Shown here piece by piece: positions 63,928 through 64,000 of a DNA stretch of 64,000 bases; within the stretch, counting starts at the first letter, position 1; every line of letters begins with the position of its first letter. Source of the DNA: SVTX01 sp045132775 (GTDB taxonomy: Bacteria > Bacillota > Clostridia > Oscillospirales > CAG-272); NCBI GenBank assembly GCA_045132775.1, contig JBGUSX010000075.1, positions 35,761-99,760 of the forward strand, given 5' to 3'. Under the pieces are notes generated by a model, which was not told where the DNA came from, made no database searches, and worked only from the letters and a program-made list of their open reading frames with translations. The position numbers and the translations under genes are program-made.

Positions 63928-64000
63928 TGTGGTATAATAGAGATGCTTTTACTGCACCGGAGGATAGGGCAACGCTGGGGAGCGACCTGAGCGCCGATGC
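63928..64000 (+). promoter_or_regulatory. Rightward extended -10 promoter and start of an unseen transcript
   Basis: TGG-TATAAT (63930-63938) is an extended -10 with a poor -35. The 60 bases after it (CTGCACCGGAGGATAGGGC onward) are GC-rich with short self-complementary parts and no ATG with a good site, so they may be the front of a structured leader RNA or RNA gene. I cannot name a class, and the window ends here. Confidence 0.4.

Overview
The window reads as a chromosome segment of a gut- or rumen-type Clostridia bacterium (Bacillota), probably within Oscillospirales or a neighbouring order. The reasons are strong AGGAGG-type ribosome binding sites, many near-consensus sigma-A promoters (TTGACA-17-TATAAT), BspA-type leucine-rich repeats, Thr/Glu/Pro stalks on surface proteins and a carbohydrate-centred gene set. 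There is no rRNA, CRISPR array, phage structural gene or transposase. One intact tRNA-Trp is present.

Layout. 0-0.5 kb: 3' end of a BspA-like leucine-rich-repeat protein. 0.5-3.2 kb: an ECF-type sigma factor with a long membrane-anchored probable anti-sigma partner. 3.2-5.7 kb: a housekeeping operon (unknown gene, rbfA, nrnA) whose promoter lies partly inside the neighbouring lipase gene. 5.6-8.6 kb: a class-3 lipase-like protein and a lipoprotein made of several OB-fold-like units. 8.6-8.9 kb: a MITE-like inverted-repeat element. 8.9-11.7 kb: a two-gene glycosidase operon (GH39, GH4). 11.9-13.4 kb: an O-antigen ligase/polymerase-like protein on the + strand. 13.4-31.1 kb: one long minus-strand exopolysaccharide/capsule operon. 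It runs from a polyprenyl-phosphate sugar transferase through glycosyltransferases, an acetyltransferase, a polymerase, a flippase and a TupA-like ATP-grasp protein to the three-enzyme UDP-N-acetyl-L-fucosamine pathway (CapE, CapG, CapF), and ends in a nucleotidyltransferase-like gene. Its middle (about 18-29 kb) is visibly more AT-rich than either end. 31.2-38.0 kb: a glucoside/galactoside utilisation operon (GH13, GH36, GPH symporter, GH1).

38.1-41.2 kb holds the least explained part. tRNA-Trp and its terminator are followed by an array of short, sequence-different hairpins joined by a constant heptamer (GTGAAAT, switching to its complement ATTTCAC halfway). Then come a promoter, a four-helix-bundle (S23/Avd-like) gene and a small membrane protein. 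The same arrangement follows with different sequences: a tRNA T-arm-like remnant, a terminator hairpin, a second array with a different linker (AACATCATTT, switching to its complement), a matching promoter and leader, and an unknown membrane-protein gene. I regard this pair of units as the best candidate for an undescribed element.

41.3-62.1 kb: three very large exported proteins (2154, 2079 and 2630 residues), co-directional and probably one transcription unit. Upstream are a Cys-rich 105-residue protein and a 25-codon ORF that overlaps both neighbours by ATGA. 62.6-63.9 kb: a LuxR-type regulator with an extra N-terminal helix-turn-helix, a plausible controller of the surface operon. The last 80 bases carry a rightward promoter whose product lies outside the window.
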